A stretch of DNA of 64,000 bases from Martinezella miluonensis (GCF_900094545.1 NZ_FMAH01000027.1:1-64000), one strand, 5' to 3'; positions 17,514-26,748 are shown, numbered from the stretch's first letter. Translations and numbers: made by a program. Notes: generated from the letters alone by a model not told the origin.

Positions 17514-19417
17514 AACGTCTGGTCGATGTTATCCGTCGCTTTCCGCTCAGCCTGATTGTTCCGACGGTCCTGCTTCTGCTCGTCCTCGTCATCCCGTTCC
17601 TGGCGTCGTTCATCACCTCGGCCGATCCGGTCAAGATCGCTGTCCGTGATCGCCTGGCCCTTCCGAGCTTGGCTCACCTGCTCGGACAAGACGAGTTCGG
17701 CCGCGACCGGCTGGCACGCCTTCTCTATGGCGGTCAGGTGTCGTTGGCAGTCGCCTTTGCTTCAGCGGCAATTGCAGCCTTGGTCGGCGTCTTGTTCGGT
17801 CTGATCGGAGCCTATTTCCGCGGCCCATTCGAATTCGTCACCAGCCGTCTTGCCGATATCGTGCTCTGTTTCCCGCCGATCCTGCTGGCGCTGCTCGTGG
17901 TCACGCTATTCGGACCAGGCGCATTGACGTTGGTTGCGGTTCTCTCCATCCTTTACTTTCCGGTTTTCGCCCGCATCACCTTTTCAGAAGCGCTGCGTGT
18001 ATCTGCCCTGGAATTCGTTGAGGCCTCGCGCGCGCTGGGCACTCCGTCGCACCGTATTCTGCTCGGCACTATCCTGCCCAATATCTCCGGACCTCTTTCG
18101 ATCCAGTTTTCGTTGACGGTGGCCGCTGCCATCACCATCGAGAGCGGTTTGTCGTTTCTCGGGCTTGGCGTCGTGCCGCCTGCACCCTCCTGGGGGCAGA
18201 TGATCCGTGGCGCGCGCGGTTTCATGGTGCAGGACCCGCTCGGTATCTTCATTCCTTGCATCGCGCTGACGATCACGATCTTCGCCATCAACCTGTTCTG
18301 CGACCGCCTACGCGACGTACTCGACCCAAAGAGTATAACGAAGCGGGCGCGCCTGTTCGTTGCGCAGGCGAGCAAATCCGCCTGCGAGGTTGCGCTCGAC
18401 ATGGCGACAGTTGCTCGAATCGATGGCCTGCGGCTGGAAACGCTCGGTGCAAAGAGCGCCCCCATCCCGCTCATCGAAGACGTGTCCATCGATCTCCGGG
18501 AAGGGGCATGCACGGCACTGGTCGGCGAAAGCGGTTCCGGCAAGTCCCTAACTTCGCTTGCCCTGATGGGGCTCCTTCCGGAAACCATCCACAGGGCAGG
18601 GGGGCAGCTCTCGCTGCGCGCCAAGTCCGGTGAGCTCGTCTCGCTGGACAGGGCCGACGAACGCACCATGGAGCGGGTTCGCGGCGATGAGATCGCCATG
18701 ATCTTCCAGGATCCGATGACGTCGCTCAATCCCGTCCACAAGGTCGGCGATCAGATGGTCGAGGCAATTCTCGCCCATCGCCCGATGAGCCGCAACGATG
18801 CCAGGGGGCTGGCGCTTAAGCTGCTTCAGATCGTGGGCATCAACGAAGCCGAACGCCGCTTCAACGGCTATCCCCATCAGATGTCGGGCGGCATGCGCCA
18901 ACGCGTGATGATCGCCATGGCTTTGACCTGCGAGCCGAAGCTATTGATCGCCGACGAGCCGACGACGGCGCTCGACGTGACGATCCAGGCCGAAATCATG
19001 GATCTGTTGCAGCGCCTGCGCAGCGAATATGCCAACGGCCTTAGCATGCTGTTCATCAGCCACAACCTCGCCATCGTTTCGGAAATCGCGGACCGCATCC
19101 TGGTGATGTATTCCGGTCAGATCGTAGAGGACGGACCCGCGCGCGACGTGCTATTCGACCCGCGCCATCCCTATACAAAGGCGCTCATCGCCTCCATGCC
19201 TTCGACGCATGAAGGCCTTCATTCCGCCCGTGGCGACCGCCTGCAAATGATCGGTGGCGCGCCGCCCTTACCGCATGCCCGCCCATCCGGATGTTCCTTC
19301 CGCGACCGCTGTCCTGTAGCGATGCCAGCTTGTTCCGCCGAGCGGCCGCAGTTCAAGTCATTTGCAAGTGAAGATCGTCGCGTGCGCTGTCTGAAGGCCG
19401 GGGAGCTGGCCGCATGA
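17510..19417 (+). CDS. DppC-DppD fusion: permease and ATPase of a peptide-type ABC importer in one chain
   Basis: This 635-residue protein joins two subunits that are normally separate. Residues 1 to ~280 are a DppC-like permease, with LGQDEFGRDRLARLL, a contact loop at EFVEASRALGTPS, and SGLSFLGLGVVPPAPSWG. A linker around 285-310 follows. The rest is a DppD-like ATPase with Walker A GESGSGKS near 343, Q-loop IFQDPMTSLNP, signature MSGGMRQRV, Walker B LLIADEPTTALDVT, H-loop FISHNL, and the C-terminal Cys-containing oligopeptide-ATPase tail (GCSFRDRCPVAMPAC). The frame is continuous across the join and all ATPase residues are intact, so it is a functional fusion rather than a missed stop. The gene overlaps both neighbours by four bases. 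Permease-ATPase fusions are known among rhizobial importers. Confidence 0.93.
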   Translation: MKRLVDVIRRFPLSLIVPTVLLLLVLVIPFLASFITSADPVKIAVRDRLALPSLAHLLGQDEFGRDRLARLLYGGQVSLAVAFASAAIAALVGVLFGLIGAYFRGPFEFVTSRLADIVLCFPPILLALLVVTLFGPGALTLVAVLSILYFPVFARITFSEALRVSALEFVEASRALGTPSHRILLGTILPNISGPLSIQFSLTVAAAITIESGLSFLGLGVVPPAPSWGQMIRGARGFMVQDPLGIFIPCIALTITIFAINLFCDRLRDVLDPKSITKRARLFVAQASKSACEVALDMATVARIDGLRLETLGAKSAPIPLIEDVSIDLREGACTALVGESGSGKSLTSLALMGLLPETIHRAGGQLSLRAKSGELVSLDRADERTMERVRGDEIAMIFQDPMTSLNPVHKVGDQMVEAILAHRPMSRNDARGLALKLLQIVGINEAERRFNGYPHQMSGGMRQRVMIAMALTCEPKLLIADEPTTALDVTIQAEIMDLLQRLRSEYANGLSMLFISHNLAIVSEIADRILVMYSGQIVEDGPARDVLFDPRHPYTKALIASMPSTHEGLHSARGDRLQMIGGAPPLPHARPSGCSFRDRCPVAMPACSAERPQFKSFASEDRRVRCLKAGELAA

Positions 19418-20412
19418 AGAAACATCTCACGTTGGAAAACGGTCCGTTACTCGAGGTCAAGAACCTCTGCAAGAGCTATCCGGTTGCGCGGAAGGGCCTG
19501 TTCGGCAGCAGAAGAATGACGGTCCTGCGCGATGTCAGTCTGTCGCTCGGTTTCGGCGAAGTGCTGGGCCTCGTTGGCGAAAGCGGCTCGGGTAAAAGCA
19601 CGATCGGCCGTACCATTCTCAACTTGGCTAAGGCGGATACCGGGTCGGTACGTTTTGACGGCAACGAACTGGTGGGTGCGGACGCTGGTACGCTGCGGCG
19701 CTTGCGTAAGGACATGCAGATCATCTTTCAGGATCCGTATGCCAGCCTCGATCCACGCAAGTCCGTGCGTGCTACGCTGTCGGAGGCGCTCGATACGCAT
19801 GGACTGCACACAGGCGCAGCGCGCGAACCGCGTCTGCGCGAACTGTTGAATTTGGTCGGCCTCAGTCCCGATTTCCTCGATCGCAAGCCGCATCAGTTTT
19901 CCGGCGGCCAACGCCAGCGCATCGGCATTGCCCGTGCGCTTGCCGTAGAACCGCGCTTTATCGTTGCCGACGAGGCAGTCTCGGCGCTCGACGTTTCCAT
20001 CCAAGCCCAGATCCTCAACCTGATCGCCGACCTGCGAGAAAAAACCGGCGTTTCGCTGCTGTTCATCAGCCATGATCTGTCCGTAGTCCGTTTCATCTCG
20101 GATCGTGTTGTCGTGCTCTATCTCGGAAGGGTGATGGAAAGCGGGCCGGCAGATGCGGTTCATTTCTCACCGGGGCATCCCTACACCGCAGCGTTGGTTT
20201 CCGCTGAGCCCAGCTTGCATCACCAGAAGACACGCGTCGCCTTGAGCGGGGAAATCCCGTCACCACTGTCGCCGCCGAGCGGCTGCGTGTTTCGCACGCG
20301 ATGCCCTTTCGCTCTGCCGGGTTGCGCGGACAAGGTGCCGGAACTGCGGGAGTTTTCGCCAGGCCGATGGAAGGCTTGCATTAGAGACGATATATCGGAA
20401 GGGCGCCCATGA
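19414..20412 (+). CDS. peptide-type ABC importer ATPase, DppF-like
   Basis: The 332-residue ATPase has Walker A GESGSGKS (near 54-61), Q-loop IFQDPYASLDP, signature FSGGQRQRIGIA, Walker B IVADEAVSALDVS and H-loop ISHDLSVV. It ends with the peptide-importer C-terminal domain containing GCVFRTRCPFALPGC. It pairs with the ATPase half of the preceding fusion to power the importer. Start and stop both overlap neighbouring genes by four bases, so it is in the same transcript as the creatininase-family gene that follows. Confidence 0.94.
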   Translation: MKKHLTLENGPLLEVKNLCKSYPVARKGLFGSRRMTVLRDVSLSLGFGEVLGLVGESGSGKSTIGRTILNLAKADTGSVRFDGNELVGADAGTLRRLRKDMQIIFQDPYASLDPRKSVRATLSEALDTHGLHTGAAREPRLRELLNLVGLSPDFLDRKPHQFSGGQRQRIGIARALAVEPRFIVADEAVSALDVSIQAQILNLIADLREKTGVSLLFISHDLSVVRFISDRVVVLYLGRVMESGPADAVHFSPGHPYTAALVSAEPSLHHQKTRVALSGEIPSPLSPPSGCVFRTRCPFALPGCADKVPELREFSPGRWKACIRDDISEGRP

Positions 20413-21221
20413 CCAACAAGATCCGAATTGCTGAGCTCACCAGCGAAGAGGCTCGCCAACATCTCAACGCCGAAGCCGTCTTGCTGGTGCCGATGGGCTC
20501 GCTTGAGGACCAGGGAACCCATGCTCCAATGGGCGACTTCATGGCGGCAGACGCCGTTGCGATGGATATTGCAAAGAGCGCGCGCGCCGCTGGTGTCCAG
20601 ACTTTTGTTGCACCCGTCATTCCTTTTGGCGGCAAGGACTTCTTCGAGAGTAGCCACGGCGGCGTTTCGCTGCGGCACGAGACGTTGGCGATGATCCTAA
20701 ACGACATGATCGGTTGCTTCATTCGCCATGGCCTCAAACGCATCCTCATTGTCAACGGCCACGGCGGCAACGTGCCACCGATTACCGAGGTCGCCCTGAG
20801 ATGGCGGCAATCCCACGGTGTTTTCATCACTTCTATGTATCTGTGGCAGATCAGCTATGGGCTCTTGCAGAAGATATTAGGTCCCGAGCGCGCGGCGCAG
20901 AGCTCCGGTCACGGCGCCGATCCGCTGACTTCGGTCGGCCTGCATTATTTTCCCCAGCTTCTGCGCTCCGACTTGATGCGCAACCCGACCCCTGGTCTCA
21001 AGGTTGGCGGCGTTGAGGTCGGCGGTTACGGCACGCTGTCCTATGGCGGCGTATCGTTTCAGGCCCCGACCGAGGCTGCGGAGAACGCACCGGACGGCGT
21101 GTGGGGTGGTGATCCGCACCTTTGCTCTGCTGAGACTGGCGCTGCACTGGTCGCGGAGCTAGTGCGTTTGGGCGCCGGCTTCATAAAAGACCACGTGGCG
21201 CGCGGCTTTAGAGCAACGTGA
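20409..21221 (+). CDS. creatininase-family amidohydrolase
   Basis: The 270-residue protein belongs to the creatinine amidohydrolase fold, which includes creatininase, MftE peptidase, FAPy deformylase and IolN-type hydrolases. The family motif NGHGGN is clear near residue 117, and SSHGGVSLRHET matches the conserved central segment. The first metal motif reads GSLEDQGTHAPMGD. The family usually has EQHGPH here, so the usual histidine ligand position reads Gln, although a neighbouring His and the Asp are kept. That points to a subfamily with altered metal coordination or substrate, not creatininase itself. It follows the importer ATPase with a four-base overlap and precedes a nitrilase-type amidase. 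The likely role is opening an amide or lactam of the imported compound, which is inference. Confidence 0.85.
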   Translation: MTNKIRIAELTSEEARQHLNAEAVLLVPMGSLEDQGTHAPMGDFMAADAVAMDIAKSARAAGVQTFVAPVIPFGGKDFFESSHGGVSLRHETLAMILNDMIGCFIRHGLKRILIVNGHGGNVPPITEVALRWRQSHGVFITSMYLWQISYGLLQKILGPERAAQSSGHGADPLTSVGLHYFPQLLRSDLMRNPTPGLKVGGVEVGGYGTLSYGGVSFQAPTEAAENAPDGVWGGDPHLCSAETGAALVAELVRLGAGFIKDHVARGFRAT

Positions 21222-21258
21222 ACCCAAGACATTCGTTTTCTAAAGTGAGGAAAGACCC

Positions 21259-22065
21259 ATGAAAGTATCCCTAATCCAGATGAATTCGCAGGACGACAAA
21301 GCCGCGAACCTGAAGGAGGCCGAGCGCCTGATCCGGGCTGCCGTCGCTCGCGACAAGCCGGATCTCGTGGTGCTGCCCGAGAACTTCACCTATCTCGGCG
21401 AAGGTCGCGACAATATCCAAGCGAGCGCCGATACCTTCCCCGATGGCGAATCCTACAAGTTGATGCAAGGGCTGGCCACCGAGCTTGGCGTGACGTTGCA
21501 TGCCGGCAGCATGATCGAGCGCGAGGGTAACGCTCACTACAATACGACGGTGGTCTTCGATCCCAGGGGCAAGGAGGTCGCTCGTTATCGCAAGATGCAC
21601 CTGTTCGATGTGGAGACACCGAATGGCTTTGTCTACCGTGAATCCGATGCCGTCTGCCATGGCGAAGATGTCGTGACCTATCGTGTCGGCGACGTCACCG
21701 TGGGTTGCGCCATCTGCTACGACATGCGGTTTCCGGAGCTTTTTCGCGCCTTGCGTGACAAGGGTGCCCGGATCATCGTCTTGCCGGCCGCTTTCACACT
21801 GCAGACCGGCAAAGACCACTGGGAGCCGATCCTGCGCGCCCGCGCAATTGAAACGCAGACCTGGTTCTTGGCGACTGGCCAAGTGCTGTCGCATGCGAGC
21901 GGCCGGAAATGGTGTTGGGGCCACTCGATGGTCATTGATCCCTGGGGTCACATCACCGCACAGTGCTCCGACCAAGTCGGCTTCGTTTCCGGCTATCTCG
22001 ACTTCGACTACCAGGACAAGATCCGCATGAACCTGCCGGTCGCGCAGCACCATGTTCTCAAGTGA
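21259..22065 (+). CDS. carbon-nitrogen hydrolase (nitrilase superfamily amidase)
   Basis: The 268-residue cytosolic hydrolase has the Glu-Lys-Cys triad of the nitrilase superfamily: E41 in LPENF, K112 in YRKMHLFD and C153 in GCAICYDMRFPELFR. The YDMRFPELFR context and FDVETPNG resemble the omega-amidase/Nit2 branch rather than true nitrilases. Such enzymes hydrolyse amides of dicarboxylic acids or deaminated glutathione-type compounds. It lies 37 bp after the creatininase-family gene and overlaps the ribosome site of the RraA-like gene. Two consecutive amide hydrolases in one importer operon suggest stepwise breakdown of a nitrogen-rich substrate. Confidence 0.92.
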   Translation: MKVSLIQMNSQDDKAANLKEAERLIRAAVARDKPDLVVLPENFTYLGEGRDNIQASADTFPDGESYKLMQGLATELGVTLHAGSMIEREGNAHYNTTVVFDPRGKEVARYRKMHLFDVETPNGFVYRESDAVCHGEDVVTYRVGDVTVGCAICYDMRFPELFRALRDKGARIIVLPAAFTLQTGKDHWEPILRARAIETQTWFLATGQVLSHASGRKWCWGHSMVIDPWGHITAQCSDQVGFVSGYLDFDYQDKIRMNLPVAQHHVLK

Positions 22066-22078
22066 GGAAGCGCTCCCC

Positions 22079-22747
22079 ATGTTTATTGTCAATGCCATGC
22101 CCGACCAGATTCCGGCAGAGATTGTGGAACTTCTGGAACGGACCGAAACGGCGACTGTCGGGCACATATACCATTCTGGATTTGTCGATCGCGACATCCA
22201 GGCGGTACTGCCGCAGCACCGCGTTGCCGGCACGGCTGTCACCGTCCGCATCCCGACACACGATTCCGCTATGCTTCACTACGTCATCAACATGGCGCGT
22301 CCGGGCGACATCATTGTCGTCGATCGTTGCGGCGACAACCGCCACGCCTGTTGGGGCGGCGGTGTGACCAACGCCATGAAGCTGGCGGGTGTCAAGGCAG
22401 GCATCATCGATGGTCCGGGGACCGACTTCTCTGAAGTTCGGCGCCTAGATTTTCCGCTCTGGTGCCGCGGCCCGTCACCGATCACCACGAAAATCCTCGG
22501 CCTCGAAGGTGCGATTAACGTACCGGTGTCGGTCGGCGGCCAGACGATTGAGCCGGGCGACGCCATCCTGGCGGATGAAAGTGGTGTGCTGGTGCTGAAG
22601 CTGTCCGAGGCCGAGGCTGTTGCCCGCAAGGCCATCGGCATGCAGGAGGCCGAGCTCGTGATGCTCGAACGCCTGCGCAAGGGCGAACGCATCGCCGATA
22701 TTAGCGGTGCAACGGCCATGATCGACAAGGCGCTCGGTCGCGTCTGA
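22079..22747 (+). CDS. RraA-like / HMG-CHA aldolase family protein
   Basis: The 222-residue protein shows the RraA/class II pyruvate-aldolase fold. The glycine-rich segment CGDNRHACWGGGVTNAMKLAGVKAGIIDGPGTDFSEVRRLDFPLWCRG carries the conserved Gly, Asp and Arg positions of the 4-hydroxy-4-methyl-2-oxoglutarate aldolase/oxaloacetate decarboxylase group. It is longer than E. coli RraA (about 160 residues), which favours a catabolic lyase over RNase E inhibition. The ATG at 22079 has GAGGAAG ten bases upstream. The frame extends back to 22052, but that would overlap the amidase gene. In the operon it could cleave or decarboxylate the carbon skeleton left after the amide hydrolases. Substrate inferred only. 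Confidence 0.82.
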   Translation: MFIVNAMPDQIPAEIVELLERTETATVGHIYHSGFVDRDIQAVLPQHRVAGTAVTVRIPTHDSAMLHYVINMARPGDIIVVDRCGDNRHACWGGGVTNAMKLAGVKAGIIDGPGTDFSEVRRLDFPLWCRGPSPITTKILGLEGAINVPVSVGGQTIEPGDAILADESGVLVLKLSEAEAVARKAIGMQEAELVMLERLRKGERIADISGATAMIDKALGRV

Positions 22748-22781
22748 CAACACAACTCTAGAACCAAACAAGGAGCAGAGA

Positions 22782-23828
22782 ATGAAAAGGGGAACCCTGT
22801 TCACATATATAGCATCGGCGGTAGTGGGTCTCGGTCTCTTCGCGGGCGCCGCATCGGCACAGACGGTTGTGACGCTGGGCGGCTACGGCGAGCTGTTTGC
22901 CGACCAGTACAAGAAGGCCGTCGTTGATGCCTTCAACGCCAGCCAGACAGAGGTGAAGGTCGAGTACTACGCCATCGGTGGTTCGGCCCAAATCCTCGGA
23001 ACACTGCGTGCACAGAAGGCCGCACCGCAGGTCGATGCGGTCATAATGGACATCGGCGTCGCCAAGGCTGGAACCGACGAAGGCCTGTTCGACAAGGTCG
23101 ACGAAAGCGTCAGCAAGCATGTCGCCGATCTTTATCCGCAGGCACGCCTCGACGGCGTGGCAGGCGTAGGCTTCACGCTCGACAACGTCGTTCTGCTCTA
23201 TGACAAGGAAAAAGTCACGCCCGCGCCGGACACCTGGGAAGCGCTATGGGGCAAGGGGCTCGAGCGTAAGGTCGCCATTCCGGCACCGCCCGAAATCCTT
23301 GGCATGTCCCTCACCGTCATCGCCGAGAAGATGGCGGGGGGCGGCGACTTCGTTACCAGCACGCAAAAGGCGATCACGAAGCTAGGCCTGCTTTCCGGCA
23401 ATGTCCTGACCTTTGAGCCGAAGCCCGATCCGTATACGCCGATCATGAGCAAGCAGGCATTGCTCAGCGTTGGTTGGAACGCTCGCGCGCAATATTTCTC
23501 CGCTCAGCCCGGCTCCAATCTTGGCGCGGTGCTACCAAAAGAAGGCAGCGTCTTCCAGGTGAACTCTCTCAACCTCGTCAAAGGCGCGAAGAATACCGAG
23601 GCTGCTAAGAAGTTCATCGATTACGCGTTGGGCCCGGAAGCGCAGGCCGCTTTCGCCAAGGCGATGTTCTATGCTCCGGCGAATTCCAAGGTTGAGCTGC
23701 CGGATGAAGTCGCATCGCGGACTGCCGCCAAGTCCATGGACCGCATGCTGCCGATGAACCCGCTCGAAGCTGCCAAGGTGCGTGATCGCATCCTGCAGGA
23801 ATGGCGGCGTGGTGTCATCTCCCGCTGA
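22782..23828 (+). CDS. periplasmic binding protein of a polyamine/thiamine-type ABC importer
   Basis: The 348-residue protein has a Sec signal peptide (basic MKRG, hydrophobic core, ASAQ cleavage near residue 27). Its mature domain is of the spermidine/putrescine, iron and thiamine binding class: GGYGELFADQYKKAVVDAF, VDAVIMDIGVA, and GFTLDNVVLLYDKEKVTPAPDTWEALW. It is the first gene of the second importer in this operon, 34 bp after the RraA-like gene. A stem-loop follows the stop codon and may cap the message. The ligand is unknown. Co-transcription with a different importer type suggests that two parts of the same pathway need separate uptake. Confidence 0.92.
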   Translation: MKRGTLFTYIASAVVGLGLFAGAASAQTVVTLGGYGELFADQYKKAVVDAFNASQTEVKVEYYAIGGSAQILGTLRAQKAAPQVDAVIMDIGVAKAGTDEGLFDKVDESVSKHVADLYPQARLDGVAGVGFTLDNVVLLYDKEKVTPAPDTWEALWGKGLERKVAIPAPPEILGMSLTVIAEKMAGGGDFVTSTQKAITKLGLLSGNVLTFEPKPDPYTPIMSKQALLSVGWNARAQYFSAQPGSNLGAVLPKEGSVFQVNSLNLVKGAKNTEAAKKFIDYALGPEAQAAFAKAMFYAPANSKVELPDEVASRTAAKSMDRMLPMNPLEAAKVRDRILQEWRRGVISR

Positions 23829-23843
23829 AGCGGACAAGGACCC

Positions 23844-23872
23844 GGGCTCCGCGGAAACGGGGAGCCCCATTT
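23844..23872 (+). terminator. intergenic stem-loop after binding-protein gene (attenuator or mRNA-stabilising hairpin)
   Basis: GGGCTCC at 23844-23850 pairs with GGAGCCC at 23861-23867 and is followed by CATTTT. The short T-tract is weak for full termination, and the next importer gene starts only 36 bases downstream. Partial termination, or 3' protection that gives an excess of binding protein over ATPase and permeases, is more likely. Confidence 0.5.
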
Positions 23873-23908
23873 TAAGAGGCGCGCAAGGGCGCGGCCGAGG
23901 ACCCTATC

Positions 23909-24991
23909 ATGACGATTCAACAAGCAACGGCGTCTGGTGGCTACCTTCACCTGCACAAGCTCAGCAAGCACTACACAAGTTTCGTGGGTGTAGACGCTCT
24001 CGACCTGAACATCGCTTCCGGCGAACTCGTTGCACTGCTCGGTCCGTCAGGTTGTGGCAAAACGACCACCTTGCGCATGATTGCCGGACTGATCCCCGTC
24101 ACTTCGGGCACTATCATCGTCGGCGGGCGCGATGTGACGCATATGCCAACTTACAAGCGTGACATGGGCATCGTGTTTCAGAACTATGCTCTATTTCCGC
24201 ATATGACCGTTGGAAACAATGTCGCCTTCGGTCTTGAGATGCGCGGCATCGGAAAGGACGAGATCGCCACGCGGGTTCGTGAGGCGCTGGCGATGGTACG
24301 TCTGGAAGGCAAGGAAGACCGCAGGCCGACCGAGCTCTCCGGCGGGCAGCAGCAGCGCGTGGCGCTGGCCCGCGCCCTCGTCATTCGTCCTTCCATCCTT
24401 CTTCTCGATGAGCCGCTTTCCAACCTCGACGCCAAGCTGCGCGACGAGATGCGCCAGGAAATCCGCGATATCCAGAAAAAGCTCGGCATCACCGCGATCT
24501 TCGTCACCCACGACCAGACGGAAGCGCTGGCAATGTGCGACAAGGTGGCGGTCATGAACTCCGGAAAGCTGATGCAGATCGGTACGCCCCACGAGATCTA
24601 CGAACATCCGGCCAATCCTTTCGTGGCTTCGTTCGTCGGGCGCGCGAACCGAATTGCCGCCGAAAATGCCGGCGGACGTGAATATCGTATCGGTACACAC
24701 ACCATTCGGGCCGATCAGGCCTTGTCCGGAAAGGTTCAGCTGATGATGCGGCCGCATCGGATCAGCCTGTTGCGGCAAGGCGACACAGTTCCCGACGTGG
24801 AAAACGTCGTCTCGGGCATCGCGCGCGCCATTACCTATATCGGTGATGTTCTGCAAATAGGGGTGCTCGTGGATGGCACTGAGATCACCGTCGAACGATC
24901 GACACGTTCGCGCGAAAGCATGCCGCAAGAGGGTGAAACCGTGCGGCTTGCCTGGTCAATGGTCGATACGCTCGTCTTCCGGGAGGACTAG
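23909..24991 (+). CDS. polyamine-type ABC importer ATPase (PotA-like)
   Basis: The 360-residue ATPase has Walker A GPSGCGKT at 45-52, Q-loop VFQNYALFPH, signature LSGGQQQRVALARAL, Walker B LLLDEPLSNLD and H-loop VTHDQTEA. A C-terminal TOBE-type regulatory region follows from about residue 240 (QLMMRPHRISLL). It provides energy for the two permeases that follow. The gap to the next start is one base. Confidence 0.94.
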   Translation: MTIQQATASGGYLHLHKLSKHYTSFVGVDALDLNIASGELVALLGPSGCGKTTTLRMIAGLIPVTSGTIIVGGRDVTHMPTYKRDMGIVFQNYALFPHMTVGNNVAFGLEMRGIGKDEIATRVREALAMVRLEGKEDRRPTELSGGQQQRVALARALVIRPSILLLDEPLSNLDAKLRDEMRQEIRDIQKKLGITAIFVTHDQTEALAMCDKVAVMNSGKLMQIGTPHEIYEHPANPFVASFVGRANRIAAENAGGREYRIGTHTIRADQALSGKVQLMMRPHRISLLRQGDTVPDVENVVSGIARAITYIGDVLQIGVLVDGTEITVERSTRSRESMPQEGETVRLAWSMVDTLVFRED

Positions 24992-24992
24992 C

Positions 24993-25847
24993 ATGTCGCA
25001 GTCACGGTCCTCTTCTCCGGTTTCTCTGACCACGGCCTTTCTTCTGCCGATCATCATCATCAATGCGATCGGGTTCATCCTGCCGATCGTTAATCTCGCC
25101 AAGTTGTCCTTCGCACAAGCCCTTGTCGGCGGGGGTATCGGGGAGGCGTTCACGATCGACAATTGGGCAAGCTTGATAGGTGATTCCTATTACGGGCGCA
25201 TTTTGTTGAATTCGGTTCTCGTGAGCCTGGCGATCACACTGCTCGCGCTGCTTTGCAGCTACCCGATCGCCTTTTTCCTGCACCGTACCGAGGGCCGGCT
25301 GAGAACCATGCTGACCGTGCTCGTCATTTCGCCACTGCTGACCTCGGCGGTTGTGCGCACCTACGGGTGGGTCGCCATCCTTTCGGACACGGGGTTGATC
25401 CCATCGTTGCTCGGCCGGTTCGGCGTCCAGGCACCGCCGATGATGTTCAACACTACGGGTGTTATCGTCGGCCTGACGGAAATCCTGATGCCTTACATGA
25501 TCCTGGCGCTGCTGGCGGGTTTTGGCCGCCTGGATAGCAATTTAGAAGATGCCGCCCGCTCGCTCGGTGCTTCGGAGGTCCGTGTCTTCCGCCGTATCAT
25601 CCTGCCACTGACGCTGCCTGGTATCGCGCTTGGTTGCCTGTTGGTCTTCGTGCTGGCCATTTCGTCGTTCATCACGCCAAAACTGCTCGGCGGGGGGCGC
25701 GTATTCCTCTTGGCGACGGAAATCTATGACCAGGCAATGGTGACACTTAATTGGCCGCTGGCCGCGACGCTGTCGATGCTGGTGCTCGTCGTGTTCGGCG
25801 TTGCGGTCGCGCTTTACGCCCGCATTCTGCGCCAGCTCTCGTTCTAG
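24993..25847 (+). CDS. polyamine-type ABC importer permease (PotB-like)
   Basis: The 284-residue inner-membrane protein has about six helices. The ATPase-contact loop reads LEDAARSLGASEVRVFRRIILPLTLPG, typical for the first permease of the spermidine/putrescine class. The ATG at 24993 has GGGAGG upstream and lies one base after the ATPase stop. An upstream in-frame ATG at 24873 would overlap the ATPase by about 120 bases and is rejected. Confidence 0.93.
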   Translation: MSQSRSSSPVSLTTAFLLPIIIINAIGFILPIVNLAKLSFAQALVGGGIGEAFTIDNWASLIGDSYYGRILLNSVLVSLAITLLALLCSYPIAFFLHRTEGRLRTMLTVLVISPLLTSAVVRTYGWVAILSDTGLIPSLLGRFGVQAPPMMFNTTGVIVGLTEILMPYMILALLAGFGRLDSNLEDAARSLGASEVRVFRRIILPLTLPGIALGCLLVFVLAISSFITPKLLGGGRVFLLATEIYDQAMVTLNWPLAATLSMLVLVVFGVAVALYARILRQLSF

Positions 25848-25858
25848 GAGTTCACTTC

Positions 25859-26653
25859 ATGCACGCGAACATGGGCAGTCTTTCCTTTCGTATCCTGGTG
25901 ACGGTGCTGTTCATCTATCTTCTGGCACCCGTGATCCTCGTTTTCCCCCTGTCATTCAGCGGGGACGCGGTTCTGGCTTTCCCGCCGTCAAGTTGGGGTG
26001 TCCGCTGGTACACCGCTCTCCTGGACGACAGGAGCATGGCCGTTGCTTTCGGTACCAGCCTCGCGCTGGCAGTCATCGTGACCGTGCTCTCGGTAGTGAT
26101 CGGCCTGCCGGCCGCTTACGTTATCGTCCGAAAGCGTTCGGTGGTGACTGACATCTTATTCAACATCCTCACCGCGCCTCTGTTGCTGCCGACGATCGTT
26201 CTTGGTCTGGCGATACTGATCGTCTTCGCTTCCATGGGACTTCTCGGCAATTTCTACGGGCTGGTGGTGGCCCATCTGACAGTAACGCTGCCCTACGCGT
26301 TGCGGGTTCTGACAACATCGCTCGGCGGCCTCAACCTGACAGTCGAAGAGGCCGCGGCCAGCCTCGGAGCGAAGCCTTTGGCGGTTTTCCGGCGTATCAC
26401 ATTGCCGGCCATGAGGCCCGGAATGATTGCCGCCGCCGCGTTATGCTTCCTCGTCTCCTTCGACGAAGTCGTCATAACGCTTTTCCTGGCGGGGCCACGC
26501 ATGACGACATTGCCAGTGGAGCTCTATCGTCGGGTGGAAATGCAGGCAGATCCGCTGGTGGCCAGCGTTTCCGTGTTGCTCATCCTGCTCACGCTGGCGG
26601 TGGTGTTGATTGTCGACCGTTCCCTGGGCCTTGGCAAGACGTTCGTCAAGTAA
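25859..26653 (+). CDS. polyamine-type ABC importer permease (PotC-like)
   Basis: The 264-residue second permease has about six helices, and the contact loop reads VEEAAASLGAKPLAVFRRITLPAMRPG. The segment FLVSFDEVVITLFLAGPRMTTLPV is characteristic of PotC/YdcV-type permeases. It ends the operon at 26653. The following 150 bp contain repeats that mark a new control region. The start is taken at the ATG with TAGGAG 12 bases upstream. The frame extends to 25751 within the previous gene. Confidence 0.92.
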   Translation: MHANMGSLSFRILVTVLFIYLLAPVILVFPLSFSGDAVLAFPPSSWGVRWYTALLDDRSMAVAFGTSLALAVIVTVLSVVIGLPAAYVIVRKRSVVTDILFNILTAPLLLPTIVLGLAILIVFASMGLLGNFYGLVVAHLTVTLPYALRVLTTSLGGLNLTVEEAAASLGAKPLAVFRRITLPAMRPGMIAAAALCFLVSFDEVVITLFLAGPRMTTLPVELYRRVEMQADPLVASVSVLLILLTLAVVLIVDRSLGLGKTFVK

Positions 26654-26748
26654 TGGCTACGGCTGGCCCGACAGTCAAATTTGTTGAAATCCACACCCAA
26701 ACTCGTGGCACGACAGATATTTGGAGAACTTTTTACGTTGCCATTTGT

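Noticed and set aside
21271..22251. 326-codon minus-strand frame across the amidase and RraA-like genes
   Set aside because: It is long because of codon bias only. The plus strand carries the complete Glu-Lys-Cys triad and RraA motifs.
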